A DNA stretch of 64,000 nucleotides, taken from positions 20,030 through 84,029 of the forward strand of contig JAAXIB010000084.1 of the NCBI GenBank assembly GCA_012270585.1, written 5' to 3'. Below, in pieces: positions 34,552 to 42,376 of the stretch; the stretch's first letter is position 1; each line of letters starts with the position of its first letter. The notes below the pieces were generated by a model that saw only the letters and a program-made list of their open reading frames with translations, ran no database searches and was not told the origin of the DNA. Source of the stretch: Nitrospirales bacterium (GTDB lineage Bacteria; Nitrospirota; Nitrospiria; Nitrospirales; UBA8639). The translations under genes were made by a program, and so were the position numbers.

Positions 34552-35642
34552 GTCACCCGGTACTCGTGCTTCAACACCTCTTCAAACGCACCCAGAAACC
34601 CTTCAACGTGCGTTTCCTGCAAGGCCCCCATGTTTGCCACGCGGAAGATCTCCGACTCCAAATGTCCCTGCCCGGCATAGATGACGTAACCACGCTCTTT
34701 CAGGCGGTCATGCAGCACGGCATACGTCAGTCCTTCGGGCAGATAAAAAGCCGTTAACGAATTCGACTGGTGCTCGGGGGGAAGCACGGTTCGCACTCCG
34801 AGGGTTGCCATGCGTTCCCGGATCAGAGCGGCCATCCGCCCGTACCGCTGGATTCGATTGGTCACCCCCTCTTCCAGAAGTTCCGACAAGGCTTCATCAA
34901 ACGCGGCATAGACCTGAACGGCCGGCGTAAAGGGAATCGTGCCGTTTTCTTGAGCCATGTAATAATTGCCCAGGTTCAAATACCACGAGCGTTTGGGGTA
35001 CTTCACCACGTTTTCCATAAAGCCTTTGCGAACCAGGACGAACGAGACTCCCGGAAATCCCTGAATGCACTTCCCGGCGGTCCCGGCCACCATGTACATG
35101 TGACGACCGGCAATATCCAAAGGTTCCCCGCCCAATCCACTGACGGAATCCACGATGAAGACGCCCCCACGGCTATCGACGAGTTCGGCAACCTCGGGCA
35201 CGGGATTGACAAGCCCCAGCGTCGTTTCATGATGCACCATGATCACCCCATGCGCCGAGGGCTGTTGTTTCAGGGATCTCAGAATCGTTTCAGGGTCGGG
35301 CGGTGTGTCCCACTTGTACTTGATTTCGGCGATCCCAAGGCGTTGCGTCGCAATGATGGAAGAAATCCGTTCTCCGTACACCCCGTTATTGACGTGAATA
35401 AGCCGTTTCCCCGGAGGCAGACACGACATGATGGAAGCCTCGACGGCGGCGGTACCCGAGCCGGTCAGAAGGATCGCGGTGTAGTCCGATTCCGCACCCG
35501 GCACAAAAGCTCCCAGCAGCTTTCGACGAATGTTGCCGAGCAATTCCGAGCATTCGGATTCCCGATGACAGATATCCGGTCCCATCAAGGCGTTTCGCAC
35601 GCGATCCGAGACGTTTACCGGACCTGGATTGAGCAGTATCAT
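34548..35642 (-). CDS. phnW: 2-aminoethylphosphonate--pyruvate aminotransferase-like
   Basis: 364 residues from ATG 35642 (MILLNPGPV, the typical class V start); the open frame reaches 35741 but that part reads through the palindrome 35699-35725. PLP lysine K191 in GTAGKCIQGFPG, D165 in FIVDSVSGLGG, and TGSGTAAVEA at 60-69. Fits AEP aminotransferase (fold type I, class V); near relatives include serine-glyoxylate and alanine-glyoxylate enzymes. Here it follows the phosphonopyruvate-type decarboxylase, so phosphonoacetaldehyde to AEP is the biosynthetic reading. A taurine-like (sulfo) variant cannot be excluded. Confidence 0.83.
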   Translation of the reverse strand: MILLNPGPVNVSDRVRNALMGPDICHRESECSELLGNIRRKLLGAFVPGAESDYTAILLTGSGTAAVEASIMSCLPPGKRLIHVNNGVYGERISSIIATQRLGIAEIKYKWDTPPDPETILRSLKQQPSAHGVIMVHHETTLGLVNPVPEVAELVDSRGGVFIVDSVSGLGGEPLDIAGRHMYMVAGTAGKCIQGFPGVSFVLVRKGFMENVVKYPKRSWYLNLGNYYMAQENGTIPFTPAVQVYAAFDEALSELLEEGVTNRIQRYGRMAALIRERMATLGVRTVLPPEHQSNSLTAFYLPEGLTYAVLHDRLKERGYVIYAGQGHLESEIFRVANMGALQETHVEGFLGAFEEVLKHEYRVT

Positions 35643-35698
35643 GAGCTTGCCGTCGTCCTTTGTTCTCTTGGTTATGACGGCCGTTTGGATGCGAATCG

Positions 35699-35725
35699 CA
35701 GGGACCAACGATCGTTGGTCCCTAC
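35699..35725. repeat. ACGATCGT palindrome supplying a stop codon, copy 2
   Basis: CAGGGACCAACGATCGTTGG followed by TCCCTAC. The right arm gives CTA at 35722-35724, the TAG stop of the decarboxylase beta gene. It lies between that gene and the aminotransferase within one operon. Confidence 0.85.
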
Positions 35726-36330
35726 CCGACCACGGCCGCACGAAACCGTTTCGTAATCTCAGGCGGATCCAGCGCGACTCGATCCGCGTCTTCTATCTGT
35801 TCGTTGACCTTGATGAGCAGGAAATGAGGGCCGTCGTTTGCAAGCATGTGTTTGAATTCATACAGAATATCTTCCCGTTCCCATACCCGTTCGACGGTGG
35901 CGTACCCGGCCGCCTTGGCGACGTGATCCAACCGAACGACTCGCGAATAGGACGGCTGATTGCCGGTCGTCCCATACACCTCATTATCGAACACGACGTG
36001 CGTCAGGTTTTTGGGGCGCAAGGCTCCGATCGTGGCTAACGTGCCCATCCCCATGAGTACGTTCCCGTCGCCGTCGAACACCACGACCTGCTGATCGGGT
36101 TTCGCCAAGGCCAGCCCCAACCCGATGGACGCGGCCACGCCCATCGACCCGATCATGTAAAACGTGCCCGGCCGGTCCCGGATCTTTTGGGCTTCCCGCG
36201 AAGGAAACCCATTACACACGATCACCGGTTCATCGGCAAGGAGGTCAAACAGCGCCTGCATCGCCTGAGCCCTACTCTGCATCACCCCTTCTTCAGGTCT
36301 CATATTCTCAAGCCTTCTCCCGTCACCCAT
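35722..36330 (-). CDS. Phosphonopyruvate/sulfopyruvate decarboxylase, TPP-binding subunit
   Basis: 202 residues from ATG 36330, which overlaps the preceding stop by one base (TGATG). A second ATG at 36303 with GAGAAGG upstream is the alternative. TPP/Mg motif GDGNVLMGMGTLATIGALRP...DNEVYGTTGNQ (GDG...N) identifies the PP domain. The pyruvate-type PYR domain is in the partner gene. Split enzymes of this kind are known as ComE of sulfopyruvate decarboxylase and as the C-terminal half of Ppd. Converts phosphonopyruvate to phosphonoacetaldehyde if Ppd. Its stop TAG is the arm of palindrome 35699-35725. Confidence 0.85.
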   Translation of the reverse strand: MGDGRRLENMRPEEGVMQSRAQAMQALFDLLADEPVIVCNGFPSREAQKIRDRPGTFYMIGSMGVAASIGLGLALAKPDQQVVVFDGDGNVLMGMGTLATIGALRPKNLTHVVFDNEVYGTTGNQPSYSRVVRLDHVAKAAGYATVERVWEREDILYEFKHMLANDGPHFLLIKVNEQIEDADRVALDPPEITKRFRAAVVG

Positions 36331-36833
36331 CAAGGTTGAATCGTTTTCACCACGCCCTTTTTCAAGAACAACGCCACGGGGATCCGTTGCTCCATAAACG
36401 TCTGCGCGGTCCATCGCAGATCATCGACCAGGGTTTCCGAAGACAACGTTCTATATGGGATTCGGATCGTCTCCATCAACTGCGGCATGGTTTGCCCCAT
36501 CACCAAATGTTCGGGCGCATCTTTCCCTTCGAATCCTCTCCAGGAAATAATCAGCAGGCACGGGATCCTGTAGATCAGGTGGAGCGACATGAGCACGTTC
36601 AGGGCGTTCCCCAACCCCGAATTCTGCATCAGGACCACAGGAATTTTTCCCCCCAAAAACGCCCCCGCGGCCATGGCCACCGCCTCGTCTTCACGAACCG
36701 ACGGCGTATACAGGCGACGGTCGCTCAACACTTCGATGATCCCGCCCAGAATGGTATCCGGCACGCCGGTAAAGAAATCAAATCCGGTATCCTGGAGCGC
36801 CTTCACAAAATCATCACTGTCAATCACGGCCAT
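36330..36833 (-). CDS. Phosphonopyruvate/sulfopyruvate decarboxylase, PYR-domain subunit
   Basis: 167 residues. PYR-domain marks: FFTGVPDTILGGIIE, the TPP-activating glutamate in REDEAVAMAAGA (residues 47-57), QNSGLGNALNVLMSL and the WRGFEGKDAPEHLVMG substrate loop typical of ComD/Ppd. Works with the 35722-36330 gene as an alpha2beta2-type enzyme. First gene of the head-group operon; upstream lies a repeat-filled gap. No PEP mutase gene precedes it, so the supply of phosphonopyruvate must come from elsewhere, or the substrate is sulfopyruvate. Confidence 0.85.
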   Translation of the reverse strand: MAVIDSDDFVKALQDTGFDFFTGVPDTILGGIIEVLSDRRLYTPSVREDEAVAMAAGAFLGGKIPVVLMQNSGLGNALNVLMSLHLIYRIPCLLIISWRGFEGKDAPEHLVMGQTMPQLMETIRIPYRTLSSETLVDDLRWTAQTFMEQRIPVALFLKKGVVKTIQP

Positions 36834-36854
36834 GACGTCGTTTCTTGCCCCCTG

Positions 36855-37053
36855 CTGTCATTGGTATGAAAATAGCCCTCAATACCCCAAATCGGTCATT
36901 CCCGACATCTTTAATCGGGAATCCAGTGTCGTTTGTCTGCACGCACGAAGAAAAAGCAAAAACCCTGGATCCTCGTGTTCGCAAGGATGACAGAAAAAGC
37001 AATCGGGAGGCTTTATCTGTCAACGAATTGCTGAACACATACAGGGATGACAG
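36855..37053. repeat. Composite dispersed repeat, copy 2 (most complete)
   Basis: Starts CTGTCATTGGTATGAAAATA, contains GTCATTCCCGACATCTTTAA with TCGGGAATCCAGTGTCG and CTGGATCCTCGTGTTCGCAA with GGATGACAG, and ends TGTCAACGAATTGCTGAACA followed by CATACAGGGATGACAG. It fills most of the 420-base gap between the decarboxylase operon and queF; the remaining bases 37054-37254 hold the queF leader and no other gene. Confidence 0.8.
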
Positions 37054-37254
37054 AACAAAGACACAACACGGTTTAACGGGCACCCGGCACCCAATGTGAC
37101 AATCCTGGGAAAATACCAGACGCCTCCCACGCTTCTCAACACGTTGATTGCTTTTCAAAACAGCGCTCACGATTGCAGAGATTCCGTATAGGAGGGTACA
37201 CTTCCGCGCACGACTCCGTTCTATGGACAACCCATCACGAGGAGCGTGAAGTCT

Positions 37255-37665
37255 ATGAAACGCGGACAAGAGGGGCGATATACGAAACGACACGCCGAAA
37301 GCGGGCTTGCCGCGCCGCTTCCCCTCTTGGAAACCTGGCCCAACCAATTTCCGGGATATGAGATCACGATCGAGATCCCGGAATACACCGCCATCTGTCC
37401 GAAAACCCAACTCCCGGACTTCGGCACGATCACGATTCGGTACATGCCGCAAAAAGCCTGCGTCGAACTCAAGTCGTTGAAACTCTACATCCACGCCTAT
37501 CGCAACGTCGGCATCTTTTACGAAAACGCCGTCAACAGGATCCTTCAGGATTTCGTGAAAGCCTGCCGGCCCGAATGGGCCATCGTGACCGGTACCTTTA
37601 CTGCGCGCGGAGGGCTCAGCAGCACCATTCGAGCGCAATACCCGCAAGAAAGACGCGGATCATGA
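37255..37665 (+). CDS. queF: NADPH-dependent 7-cyano-7-deazaguanine reductase
   Basis: 136 residues. Unimodular (YkvM) QueF marks: the catalytic Cys in AICPKTQLPDFGTITIRY, VELKSLKLYIHAYRN, and the NADPH-side FYENAVNRI. It reduces preQ0 to preQ1 in queuosine synthesis. ATG 37255 has CGAGGAG upstream; the shorter GTG frame three codons earlier is too close to it. No other queuosine genes are in the window. Confidence 0.95.
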   Translation: MKRGQEGRYTKRHAESGLAAPLPLLETWPNQFPGYEITIEIPEYTAICPKTQLPDFGTITIRYMPQKACVELKSLKLYIHAYRNVGIFYENAVNRILQDFVKACRPEWAIVTGTFTARGGLSSTIRAQYPQERRGS

Positions 37666-37724
37666 TAAGTTGACCATTTCCGACACACTGAGCACTTTGA
37701 ACACAATAGCCCAGCGGGCAGGCA

Positions 37725-38073
37725 ATGGGTATCACCTTCATCACAGCCAGTATTATCAATCCCGCGAATCCACGAAGAAAGACCCGTCTGGAGTTTTTGG
37801 TGGATTCGGGAACGATTTACTCCGTCGTCCCCAAAAAACGTCTGAAACGAATCGGCATCCAGCCGCACGGGACACGGATCTTCACGCTCGCCGACGGCAC
37901 CCGGATGACCAGGGAAATCGGGGACGCGATCTTTTCCATCAACGGAGAGCGAGCGGCCTCCCCCGTCATTTTCGGCGAGGATCCTGTTCGGCATGGTCTC
38001 CCTCGAGGCCCTGGGGTTGATCCTCGACCCGATCCGGCGCGAACTCCGGCCCCTCCCCATGGTCCTCGGGTAA
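37725..38073 (+). pseudogene. Clan AA retroviral-type aspartic protease, frameshifted
   Basis: The first about 85 codons (GITFITASIINPAN...RLEFLVDSGTIYSVVPKKRL, catalytic D-S-G) are typical of small bacterial retropepsin-like proteases. After VIFGE (about 37980) the matching C terminus continues in another frame as ILFGMVSLEALGLILDPIRR and ends at TAA 38071. So a short deletion or frameshift splits the gene; the continuous frame to 38147 is out of phase with the family. Either a pseudogene or a sequencing error. Confidence 0.8.
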
Positions 38074-38417
38074 AGAGGACCAAATTGCCGCTTTGTTTCG
38101 ATGGCACCTGCAATGACTCCGGCAACGCTTCATACGTACCATGGTGAATGGGCTGCTTGGCAAACAATTGAGGTATAATGAAACTGGTGAGAGTGTAGAT
38201 GCGAGAAATTGCAACACTATTTACAATTGTGATACAAAGACCTTACGTATGGAGCGGTAAAAAGAAAAACTCGTCAGCACGAAACCTAGACGACCATCCA
38301 CTTGTCCCACACCGTAACCTATTCCCGATCCTATGTGGCTCGTGCGATGCTCACGACCTCACCACAATAGCCTTAGAACTGGCAGGACACGAGACACACT
38401 CATAGGATGAACGGTTC
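38074..38417. other. Gap at the edge of an A+T-richer island
   Basis: No convincing gene. 38100-38165 can be read as a short remnant in one frame (MAPAMTPATLHTYHGEWAAW then stop), with no visible family. From about 38160 the base composition becomes clearly more A+T-rich than the flanking genes, suggesting the left border of acquired DNA. The 68-codon frame at 38199-38405 lacks a ribosome site and is not supported. Confidence 0.5.
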
Positions 38418-38696
38418 ATGAAGGCGGTAGAGACGGATACAAGAAACAAGCGGATAACACTTCAACGCAACTCTCAGCATCAGAGAGAGTTTGATACACC
38501 AGATGACTTAGGTGATAAAACGTTGTGGGACGCCTTCAATGACGTACACATACATCCAGAGGATTTAACACTGCTACGACCTGATTACGGCTTCATGGCA
38601 CGTGTTCGAGACGGACATCGCATCCGCGACTACTTTCGCAAGGCTGTAGCACGCCTCGGCCTTGAAGGAAACAATTCGGTGTCTCGATCACGATGA
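38418..38696 (+). CDS. Hypothetical protein upstream of DUF2335
   Basis: 92 residues, charged and soluble (KAVETDTRNKRITLQRNSQH..., DYGFMARVRDGHRIRDYFRK). AGGATG lies 8-10 bases before the ATG. Its end overlaps the DUF2335 start by four bases (ATGA), so the two form an operon. I do not recognise it. Confidence 0.6.
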   Translation: MKAVETDTRNKRITLQRNSQHQREFDTPDDLGDKTLWDAFNDVHIHPEDLTLLRPDYGFMARVRDGHRIRDYFRKAVARLGLEGNNSVSRSR

Positions 38697-39157
38697 CAGG
38701 AAGCGACAAATCTCCTTCCTCCAGGAAAGCCCAGCCTGAAGCACAAGCAGACGCCAGTGCCGATCAGGATTTGATTCAGTTCGTTGATAGTCTGACAGAC
38801 GAAAAGAGGCTTGAACTCATCAAAGTCCTGGAAGTGAGTCGGATTCACACGACTTTCTTAGGCCCTCTGCCACATCCGGATAATTTCGCGCAGTACGCAA
38901 GTATTTTACCAAACGCGGCAGATCGCATTTTGTCCATGGCGGAGAACGAACAAAAAATTCGCGCAGATGGGCAAGCCGGCATGCTCGCCAACGACCGCAA
39001 ACGGATCAATGGATCAATCGCGATTGGCTTGTCTCTCATTGCTGTTGCCGGTCTTGCAACGTGGCTAGGTTATACAAGTATCGCTGTGCCTTTGGGACTC
39101 GTGGGAATGATCTCTGCATTGATCCGTTTCTTGACGTCTTGGCTTAATCGAGCATGA
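38693..39157 (+). CDS. DUF2335 membrane protein
   Basis: 154 residues. The DUF2335 core is clear: FLGPLPHPDNFAQYASILPNAADRILSMAENEQ, followed by two hydrophobic segments (INGSIAIGLSLIAVAGLATWLGY and AVPLGLVGMISALIRFLTSW). The family is common on mobile and phage-related DNA and has no assigned function. N-terminal 50 residues are hydrophilic and low complexity. Coupled to the upstream hypothetical gene in the A+T-richer island. Confidence 0.8.
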   Translation: MTGSDKSPSSRKAQPEAQADASADQDLIQFVDSLTDEKRLELIKVLEVSRIHTTFLGPLPHPDNFAQYASILPNAADRILSMAENEQKIRADGQAGMLANDRKRINGSIAIGLSLIAVAGLATWLGYTSIAVPLGLVGMISALIRFLTSWLNRA

Positions 39158-39205
39158 GCCCTCTGGCCATCATCCGGACGGAGCAGCCAGGCAGCCTCTT
39201 TTCTT

Positions 39206-39565
39206 TTATTCTGGTGGTGATACGTCCCCACACAAAAAATTGTATTGCCCCCTAATCGCTATTCTAATACCCTGTCTTGTAACATCCCCTAAATATACAA
39301 ATTTAAGAAACTCTGGTTCAGGTGGATTGGGATTAATTCTGGTGCAGGCTTCCTTGGCTTTCCGAAGCACTTCTTCGTCCGGAAGGACTTTCACTGTCTC
39401 CGACGGCGCAATCAAGCCTGTCACAACTTTGACAATAGATACAGTGTTTCTCGTGCGATCAACGCCCGCTACCCGGACTCTTGTACCTATTGTCCAGCTC
39501 CACGTTATGACCCCGTCGGTTAGTATTGCAATACTGCACCTTAGTACGCAAAAAATGTTCCTCAT
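39206..39565 (-). CDS. Hypothetical protein of the A+T-richer island
   Basis: 119 residues. AAGGAAGAAGAGAA precedes the ATG, a strong ribosome site. The N-terminal 25 residues are moderately hydrophobic (IFCVLRCSIAILTDGVITW), a poor signal peptide at best; the C-terminal half (EVLRKAKEACTRINPNPPEPEF, YLGDVTRQGIRIAIRGQYN) is soluble. No family recognised. Codon use is visibly richer in A and T than neighbours. Confidence 0.6.
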   Translation of the reverse strand: MRNIFCVLRCSIAILTDGVITWSWTIGTRVRVAGVDRTRNTVSIVKVVTGLIAPSETVKVLPDEEVLRKAKEACTRINPNPPEPEFLKFVYLGDVTRQGIRIAIRGQYNFLCGDVSPPE

Positions 39566-39606
39566 TTCTCTTCTTCCTTCTGTAAAAAGCTAAGGTCGGT
39601 GTCGTC

Positions 39607-40734
39607 TTAACGGCCGTTGTAAAATTCACCGACGCGCATGACCACCGTTTCCATCTGCGCGTCGGTGAGTTCAGGATACACCGGCAGGGACAACACTTCC
39701 CGGGCCAGTTGCTCTGAAACCGGAAGGTCTCCCTTGGAGTAGCCGAGCGGTTGGTAACATTCCTGAAGATGTAACGGGACGGGGTAATACACTTTATGGC
39801 CGATCTCGTGTTCTTTCAAATAGGCCATCAGTTCGTCGCGCTTTTGCGCACGCAGGGTATACTGGTTAAAGACGTGGACGTTGTTCGGGTCCGCGGCCGG
39901 CAGCGCGACGTGCTCCAGTAACCCGGCTTGGGTAAAAAGCCGATCGTAGTTGGCCGCGTTCCGGGCTCGTTTTGCGTTCCAATCGTCCAGGTGTTGCAGC
40001 TTGACGCGCAAGACCGCCGCCTCAAGGGCATCCAGCCGGCTGTTGAGCCCGATATGGTCGTGATGGTAATCCGACCGGCTTCCATGGACTCGCAACGCGA
40101 GGAGCAGCTCCCGAAGATCTCCGTCATTCGTCACAATCAACCCTCCGTCACCCACGCCACCGAGATTTTTAGACGGGAAAAAGCTGAAGCATCCCGAATA
40201 CCCGAAGGTCCCGGCGTTTTGACCGCGGCGACTGGCGCCTATGGATTGGCAGGCGTCTTCAATGACCTTGATGCCACGTCGGCAGGCCATTTCCATGATG
40301 CGTTCCATATCGGCACATTGCCCGAAAAGATGCACGGGGATGATGGCTTTCGTGCGGGGCGTGATCTTCTGCTCAATCTGCTCGGGATCAATCGTAAAGG
40401 TATCGGCCCGGACGTCCACGAAAACCGGCACCGCGTACAAACGCGATATACCGCCCGCCGTGGAAAAGAAGGTAAACGGCACGGTGATCACTTCATCGCC
40501 GGGTTTGACCCCCGCCGCCATCAAGGAGAGCAGTAAGGCATCGCTCCCCGATGCCACCCCCACGGCGTACCGGCACCCGAGATACCCGGCAATGGCCTTC
40601 TCGAAGGCCTCGACCCGTCGACCGAGCACGAAGCTCTGTTCATGGCAGACCTCCTCGATCGCCGACAGGACGTCCGAACGGATCTGCTGAAACTGTGCTT
40701 GTAAGTCCAATAAAGGAACCTTCACGAACCGCAT
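39607..40734 (-). CDS. DegT/DnrJ/EryC1/StrS sugar aminotransferase
   Basis: 375 residues from ATG 40734 (ATG 40749 possible). PLLDLQAQFQQIR at the N terminus, GSDALLLSLMAAGVKPGDEVITVPFTF, DACQSIGA, and the PLP lysine in CFSFFPSKNLGGVGDGGLIV. HKVYYPVPLHLQECY and SLPVYPELTDAQ close the fold. The enzyme transfers an amino group to a keto-sugar nucleotide (surface-polysaccharide or LPS sugar). No sugar-nucleotide dehydratase is beside it, so the substrate is unknown. Confidence 0.92.
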   Translation of the reverse strand: MRFVKVPLLDLQAQFQQIRSDVLSAIEEVCHEQSFVLGRRVEAFEKAIAGYLGCRYAVGVASGSDALLLSLMAAGVKPGDEVITVPFTFFSTAGGISRLYAVPVFVDVRADTFTIDPEQIEQKITPRTKAIIPVHLFGQCADMERIMEMACRRGIKVIEDACQSIGASRRGQNAGTFGYSGCFSFFPSKNLGGVGDGGLIVTNDGDLRELLLALRVHGSRSDYHHDHIGLNSRLDALEAAVLRVKLQHLDDWNAKRARNAANYDRLFTQAGLLEHVALPAADPNNVHVFNQYTLRAQKRDELMAYLKEHEIGHKVYYPVPLHLQECYQPLGYSKGDLPVSEQLAREVLSLPVYPELTDAQMETVVMRVGEFYNGR

Positions 40735-40846
40735 CGCTCCTGTTATCATGGGTCAATCGCGGATCGCGTATTCAAACATACCTGACGGGAACGAGCAAGT
40801 CGGAAACGTCAACCGTTCTTGATACCCCGTTGTCTCCACGCTATCG

Positions 40847-41392
40847 GTGAACGCCGTGAACTATTGCAGCGCCTGCGGCGCACTCCTCATCATGAAAATC
40901 CCCGATGGGGATACGTTGCTTCGATCCGTCTGTGAACGCTGTCACACCGTTCACTATGAAAATCCGAAAATCGTGGTGGGCTGTCTTCCCGAATGGGAGG
41001 ATCGAATCCTCCTGTGCAAGCGGGCCATCGAGCCGCGTTATGGCCTCTGGACGTTTCCCGCAGGATTCATGGAACAGGACGAAACCCTGGAAGAAGCCGC
41101 GGCTCGTGAGACCCTCGAAGAAGCCGAAGCCGAGGTGGAGATCGCTCAACTGTATGCGGTCTTCAGCATCCCTCACGTCAACCAGGTGTACGTCGTGTTT
41201 CGCGGAACCATGAAAAAGGCCGCGTTCGGCGCGGGGACGGAAAGCCTGGAAGTCGCTCTGTTTAAACGAGACGAGGTGCCGTGGTCGAAGCTGGCGTTTC
41301 GGGTGATTCACGAAATACTGGAGCGCTATTGCAAAGACGGCACACACGCTCCGGTTCACGTGGGAACCATCATCGACCCTCGACAACGGTAG
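40847..41392 (+). CDS. Nudix hydrolase with zinc ribbon
   Basis: 181 residues; GTG start at 40847 or 40856. N-terminal zinc ribbon CSACGALL...CERCHTVHYENP, then a Nudix box GFMEQDETLEEAAARETLEEAEAEV shown in parts (GFMEQDETLEEAAARETLEE, with RExxEE). This is the NUDT/YfcD-like zinc-ribbon type acting on nucleoside diphosphate-linked compounds such as NADH. Stop codon TAG at 41390-41392 is contributed by the palindrome 41389-41416. Confidence 0.9.
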   Translation: MNAVNYCSACGALLIMKIPDGDTLLRSVCERCHTVHYENPKIVVGCLPEWEDRILLCKRAIEPRYGLWTFPAGFMEQDETLEEAAARETLEEAEAEVEIAQLYAVFSIPHVNQVYVVFRGTMKKAAFGAGTESLEVALFKRDEVPWSKLAFRVIHEILERYCKDGTHAPVHVGTIIDPRQR

Positions 41393-41416
41393 GGATCAAC
41401 GATCGTTGATCCCTAC
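41389..41416. repeat. ACGATCGT palindrome supplying two stop codons, copy 3
   Basis: GTAGGGATCAACGATCGTTG followed by ATCCCTAC, a perfect 28-base palindrome between two convergent genes. Its left arm is the TAG of the Nudix gene and its right arm is the TAG of the YqaA gene on the other strand. Confidence 0.9.
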
Positions 41417-41838
41417 GAGGCCGCGTATACGATGACGCCGTACCGTAGGGCTTTCCCGATGGCGATCCACACCAACGCCGCCAGCCAATGCACGCGGAGC
41501 CACCCACCGACCAGACACAACGAGTCTCCCACTACGGGCACCCACGACAAGAGCAGAACCGGGCTCCCCCATTGTTGCAACCACCGGATAGATCGCTGAT
41601 GCCGGGGTTGGGTGAACCGTGAGGCCGGATACCACCACCCGAAAAAACGTCCGACGGCCCACATGCTCATCCCGCCCAACGTATTCCCTGCAGAGGCCAC
41701 TGCCAAGAGGACCCATGGATCATACTCACCCCTGACCGCCAATATCGCCAACACGACCTCGGACCCACCCGGCAGCAAGGTGGCGGCAAGAAAGGCGCTC
41801 AGAAACAAGGTCAGGAGGCCGGACCCTTCAAAGGTCAT
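41413..41838 (-). CDS. YqaA-type (DedA/SNARE-associated) membrane protein
   Basis: 141 residues with four hydrophobic segments. The pattern LTLFLSAFLAATLLPGGSEVVL, AVASAGNTLGGMSMWAVGRFFG and SWVPVVGDSLCLVGGWLR is that of YqaA proteins, small relatives of DedA (VTT domain) thought to act in lipid or proton-linked membrane transport. Starts in a 4-base overlap with the MOSC gene (41835-41838), so the two are coupled. Confidence 0.88.
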   Translation of the reverse strand: MTFEGSGLLTLFLSAFLAATLLPGGSEVVLAILAVRGEYDPWVLLAVASAGNTLGGMSMWAVGRFFGWWYPASRFTQPRHQRSIRWLQQWGSPVLLLSWVPVVGDSLCLVGGWLRVHWLAALVWIAIGKALRYGVIVYAAS

Positions 41839-42311
41839 GACGCTGCGTCACTATCCTCCACCCAAAACACCGGATCCCCGACCACGATCTCGCCATCGTC
41901 CAACACCTCGCCAAACGCCCCACCGGCCCAGGCCCGGGACATGGCGGCTTGCAGTCCCGGCCAGGCTTCCTCCATGCGTTCACACGGCTTCGTTTCACCT
42001 AGGATGCGAATGCGACACGATCCGATACCGAGCACGCGCTTCCCGGAACGGGATAAGCTGAGGCCGCGGATCAACAAATTCGCCCGGCGCGCGGAAGGCG
42101 ACAACCGGCCGTGGACTTCCGTCATCAACTCCGCCCAGATTTCCCGTTCAAGGATGGTGACCTGTCGCCTGCCGCCTTGATTCGCATTGCCGGTCAGTCC
42201 CTTTCCCGATTGCAAGGTGGCCTGCTCCACGAAATCCATGGGACCACGCTTCATGCGCTTGATCCAAATGGCTTCAAGCCGGCCTTCTGCTGCCCGCGTC
42301 TTCTTCGACAC
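41835..42311 (-). CDS. MOSC-domain protein
   Basis: 158 residues. MOSC marks: RRQVTILEREIWAELMTEV, RRANLLIRGLSLSRS, LGIGSCRIRILGETKPCERM (the Cys that may bind sulfur or molybdenum cofactor), and PGLQAAMSRAWAGGAFGEVL. Family members bind the molybdenum cofactor or carry sulfur to it. The N terminus RLEAIWIKRMKRGPMD is typical. First gene of the pair with yqaA. Confidence 0.88.
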   Translation of the reverse strand: MSKKTRAAEGRLEAIWIKRMKRGPMDFVEQATLQSGKGLTGNANQGGRRQVTILEREIWAELMTEVHGRLSPSARRANLLIRGLSLSRSGKRVLGIGSCRIRILGETKPCERMEEAWPGLQAAMSRAWAGGAFGEVLDDGEIVVGDPVFWVEDSDAAS

Positions 42312-42376
42312 GATCCCGCCTCCGATTCCACCGAAATTCGTTTTGACTCTCCGATGCCGACGTTTTATAGTAAATT

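Noticed and set aside
36834..37254. PEP mutase gene upstream of the decarboxylase operon
   Set aside because: The gap is only 420 bases and is mostly repeat; no isocitrate-lyase-type motif is present.
38199..38405. 68-codon plus frame in the A+T-richer gap
   Set aside because: No ribosome site; composition looks non-coding.
41835..42311. Molybdenum cofactor operon around the MOSC gene
   Set aside because: No other molybdenum genes lie nearby; only the coupled YqaA-type gene.
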